A stretch of 13,734 nt of DNA from JAXDLH01 sp034666705. GTDB lineage: Bacteria; Chloroflexota; UBA6077; SHYK01. Below, in pieces: positions 12,663 through 13,734 of this stretch (position 1 is its first letter; each line of letters begins with the position of its first letter). Made by a program: the position numbers and the translations under genes. Location of the stretch: NCBI GenBank assembly GCA_034666705.1, contig JAXDLH010000181.1:1-13734 (forward strand). Reading direction: 5' to 3'. Under the pieces are notes generated by a model. The model had not been told where the DNA came from and did no database searches. It was given only the letters and a program-made list of their open reading frames with translations.

Positions 12663-13734
12663 GCTGTCGGCTCGACGGTACTCGTCGGGCTCGGCGTGAC
12701 TGTGACGCGGAGGGGCTCGGCGCCAGGGCGGAGTGCCACCGCGAGGAGGTTGGAGTTGTCGCCGAGTGGAGTCAGCATCAGCACGCCGCGGGCGTTACGG
12801 TAGTCGCCGCTCCCGCCAGTGATGGGCATGCCTCCGCCCAGGGCGAGGCCCGTGGCGACCACCTCGCCGGCGGTGCCGAGCTGCACGGAAACCGTCTGGG
12901 TCGACGCGCCGTCCCCGTCGGGCAGGATCCACGCGCGGTAGGCGCCCACCGGATGAGCGGACGGGCGCATTGCGCCATCATCCTGGAGGTCGCGTGCCGT
13001 GTAGAGATCGCCGGCGAGGAGTTGATCGTCCGGCGCAGGAGTGAGCTGGACAATCCAGCCGGGGCCCGTGCTCACGAGCGTGGGCGTCAGCGAGAGGAAT
13101 GGAGTCATAGCGACGCTCGTCGCCGTGGCCGCGGCGCGGCTCGTGACGGTTGCGAGCGGCACTGCTTGACCACGCGACACGATCGCCTCGACCGCGAAGG
13201 CACGGCCATCCTCACCCAACGGACGGAGTCGCAGCTCGCCACGCGCGCCGGCGTACGCGCCGTTGCCACCGGTGATTGGGACGACGAGCGGCGCCGCGCC
13301 ACGGGCGGAAAGCTCGCCACCGGCAAAGGAAACCAGGTGGGTCGCCGCCAGCTCCCCCACACCCGGACCGGTTCGCAAGCCGAAGGCATGATAGCGACCG
13401 AGCGGCGCCACGCCGTCGGCGGGTACGCCCGCAGAGCCAACGCTCCCCGCACCATAGACGGCGCCGTCGGCTGTATAGGCGCCAGCAGTGGGGTCGGGGG
13501 AACCGTCGAGCACGACGACGAAGCGGAGGATTGCGGGACTCGGCGTCGGGATGCTGGTCGGCATGCGCGTCGGACCCGGCGTCGGGGTGGCGGTGGCGCG
13601 AGCCGCTCCGGCCACCGTCGGAGTTGCGGCGACCGTGGGCGATGGAGTCGGCGTCCGCGTCGAGAGTGGCGGACACGCGTGTAGTGCCGCGGCGCTGTTG
13701 CGCGGTTGGGGGCTGGCCACCGAGAAATCGGCGA
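12659..13734 (-). CDS. Secreted-type protein with two ITGG-motif barrel-like domains, 5' partial
   Basis: At least 353 aa from a GTG at 13718-13720, but the frame stays open to the window edge and no ribosome binding site is visible, so the true start may lie outside. A Thr/Pro/Ser/Ala-rich linker (about 21-63) leads to two related domains, about 65-182 and 235-332. Each holds G-x-Y-x-A near its middle and the motif ITGG-x-G-x-Y-x-x-ARG (149-161 and 300-312), followed by a strand ending PLG. This motif is typical of allene-oxide-cyclase/dirigent-like beta barrels; the match is by eye. A Thr/Pro-rich tail ends the protein. The linker composition suggests export to the cell surface. Its stop overlaps the binding-protein start (GTGA), so the two are probably co-translated. 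Confidence 0.7.
   Translation of the reverse strand, partial: ADFSVASPQPRNSAAALHACPPLSTRTPTPSPTVAATPTVAGAARATATPTPGPTRMPTSIPTPSPAILRFVVVLDGSPDPTAGAYTADGAVYGAGSVGSAGVPADGVAPLGRYHAFGLRTGPGVGELAATHLVSFAGGELSARGAAPLVVPITGGNGAYAGARGELRLRPLGEDGRAFAVEAIVSRGQAVPLATVTSRAAATATSVAMTPFLSLTPTLVSTGPGWIVQLTPAPDDQLLAGDLYTARDLQDDGAMRPSAHPVGAYRAWILPDGDGASTQTVSVQLGTAGEVVATGLALGGGMPITGGSGDYRNARGVLMLTPLGDNSNLLAVALRPGAEPLRVTVTPSPTSTVEPTA

Noticed and set aside
13510..13680. Repetitive-looking GTCGG/GGCGTCGG stretch near the right edge as a DNA repeat array
   Set aside because: It is the reverse strand of the Thr/Pro-rich linker coding sequence; the repetition follows from the amino-acid bias and has no fixed period.
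1..13734. CRISPR array, tRNA, rRNA or integrase
   Set aside because: No regularly spaced repeats, cloverleaf-like sequence, rRNA-like stretch or recombinase frame was seen on either strand.

Overview
The window is about 13.7 kb of high-GC bacterial DNA. It is densely coded, with strong GGAGG-type ribosome binding sites, frequent GTG/TTG starts and 4-bp overlaps between genes. I see no tRNA, rRNA, CRISPR array or intact transposase. The gene mix suggests a Chloroflexota-type genome, perhaps related to Thermomicrobia: an atypical MurJ, a CehA/McbA-like PHP protein, a DUF429 protein, a YezD/DUF2292-like small protein and a secreted protein with two ITGG-motif barrel-like repeats. This placement is inferred from gene style, not from a marker gene.

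Layout. (1) 1-1945, minus strand: a thioredoxin-fold TlpA/ResA-like protein, an isochorismatase-family cysteine hydrolase and a 65-aa YezD-like protein, ending at an intrinsic terminator that is also a REP-like palindrome. (2) 2044-5434, plus strand: HAD hydrolase, MurJ/MviN flippase and a DUF429 protein, tightly packed (GTGA overlap, then about 60 bp). Repeat-like sequence lies at the murJ/DUF429 junction and a second repeat lies inside the DUF429 gene. (3) 5539-7090: a zinc homeostasis divergon, with an ArsR/SmtB repressor (minus) facing a His-rich CDF exporter (plus). Two palindromes lie between them. (4) 7095-9562, minus: a secreted NodB-fold protein with a degenerate metal site, downstream of a membrane-anchored PHP-domain protein with flanking Ig-like domains. 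(5) 9730-10500: a 57-aa acidic protein (minus) divergent from a GNAT acetyltransferase (plus). (6) 10744-13734, minus: an apparent three-gene unit of a secreted Thr/Pro-rich protein with two ITGG-motif domains (5' end cut by the window edge), an orphan TroA-like substrate-binding protein and an unrecognised 227-aa protein.

How they fit together. The clearest functional module is the ArsR-CDF pair: the repressor carries an alpha-5 metal site and the exporter carries two HxxxD transport-site motifs. The least explained part is the 10744-13734 unit, which couples an uptake-type binding protein without permease or ATPase to two proteins of unknown job. The DNA-level surprise is a 23-bp REP-like core (21/23 identical) present once as a terminator at 187-209 and once inside the DUF429 reading frame at 4739-4761.
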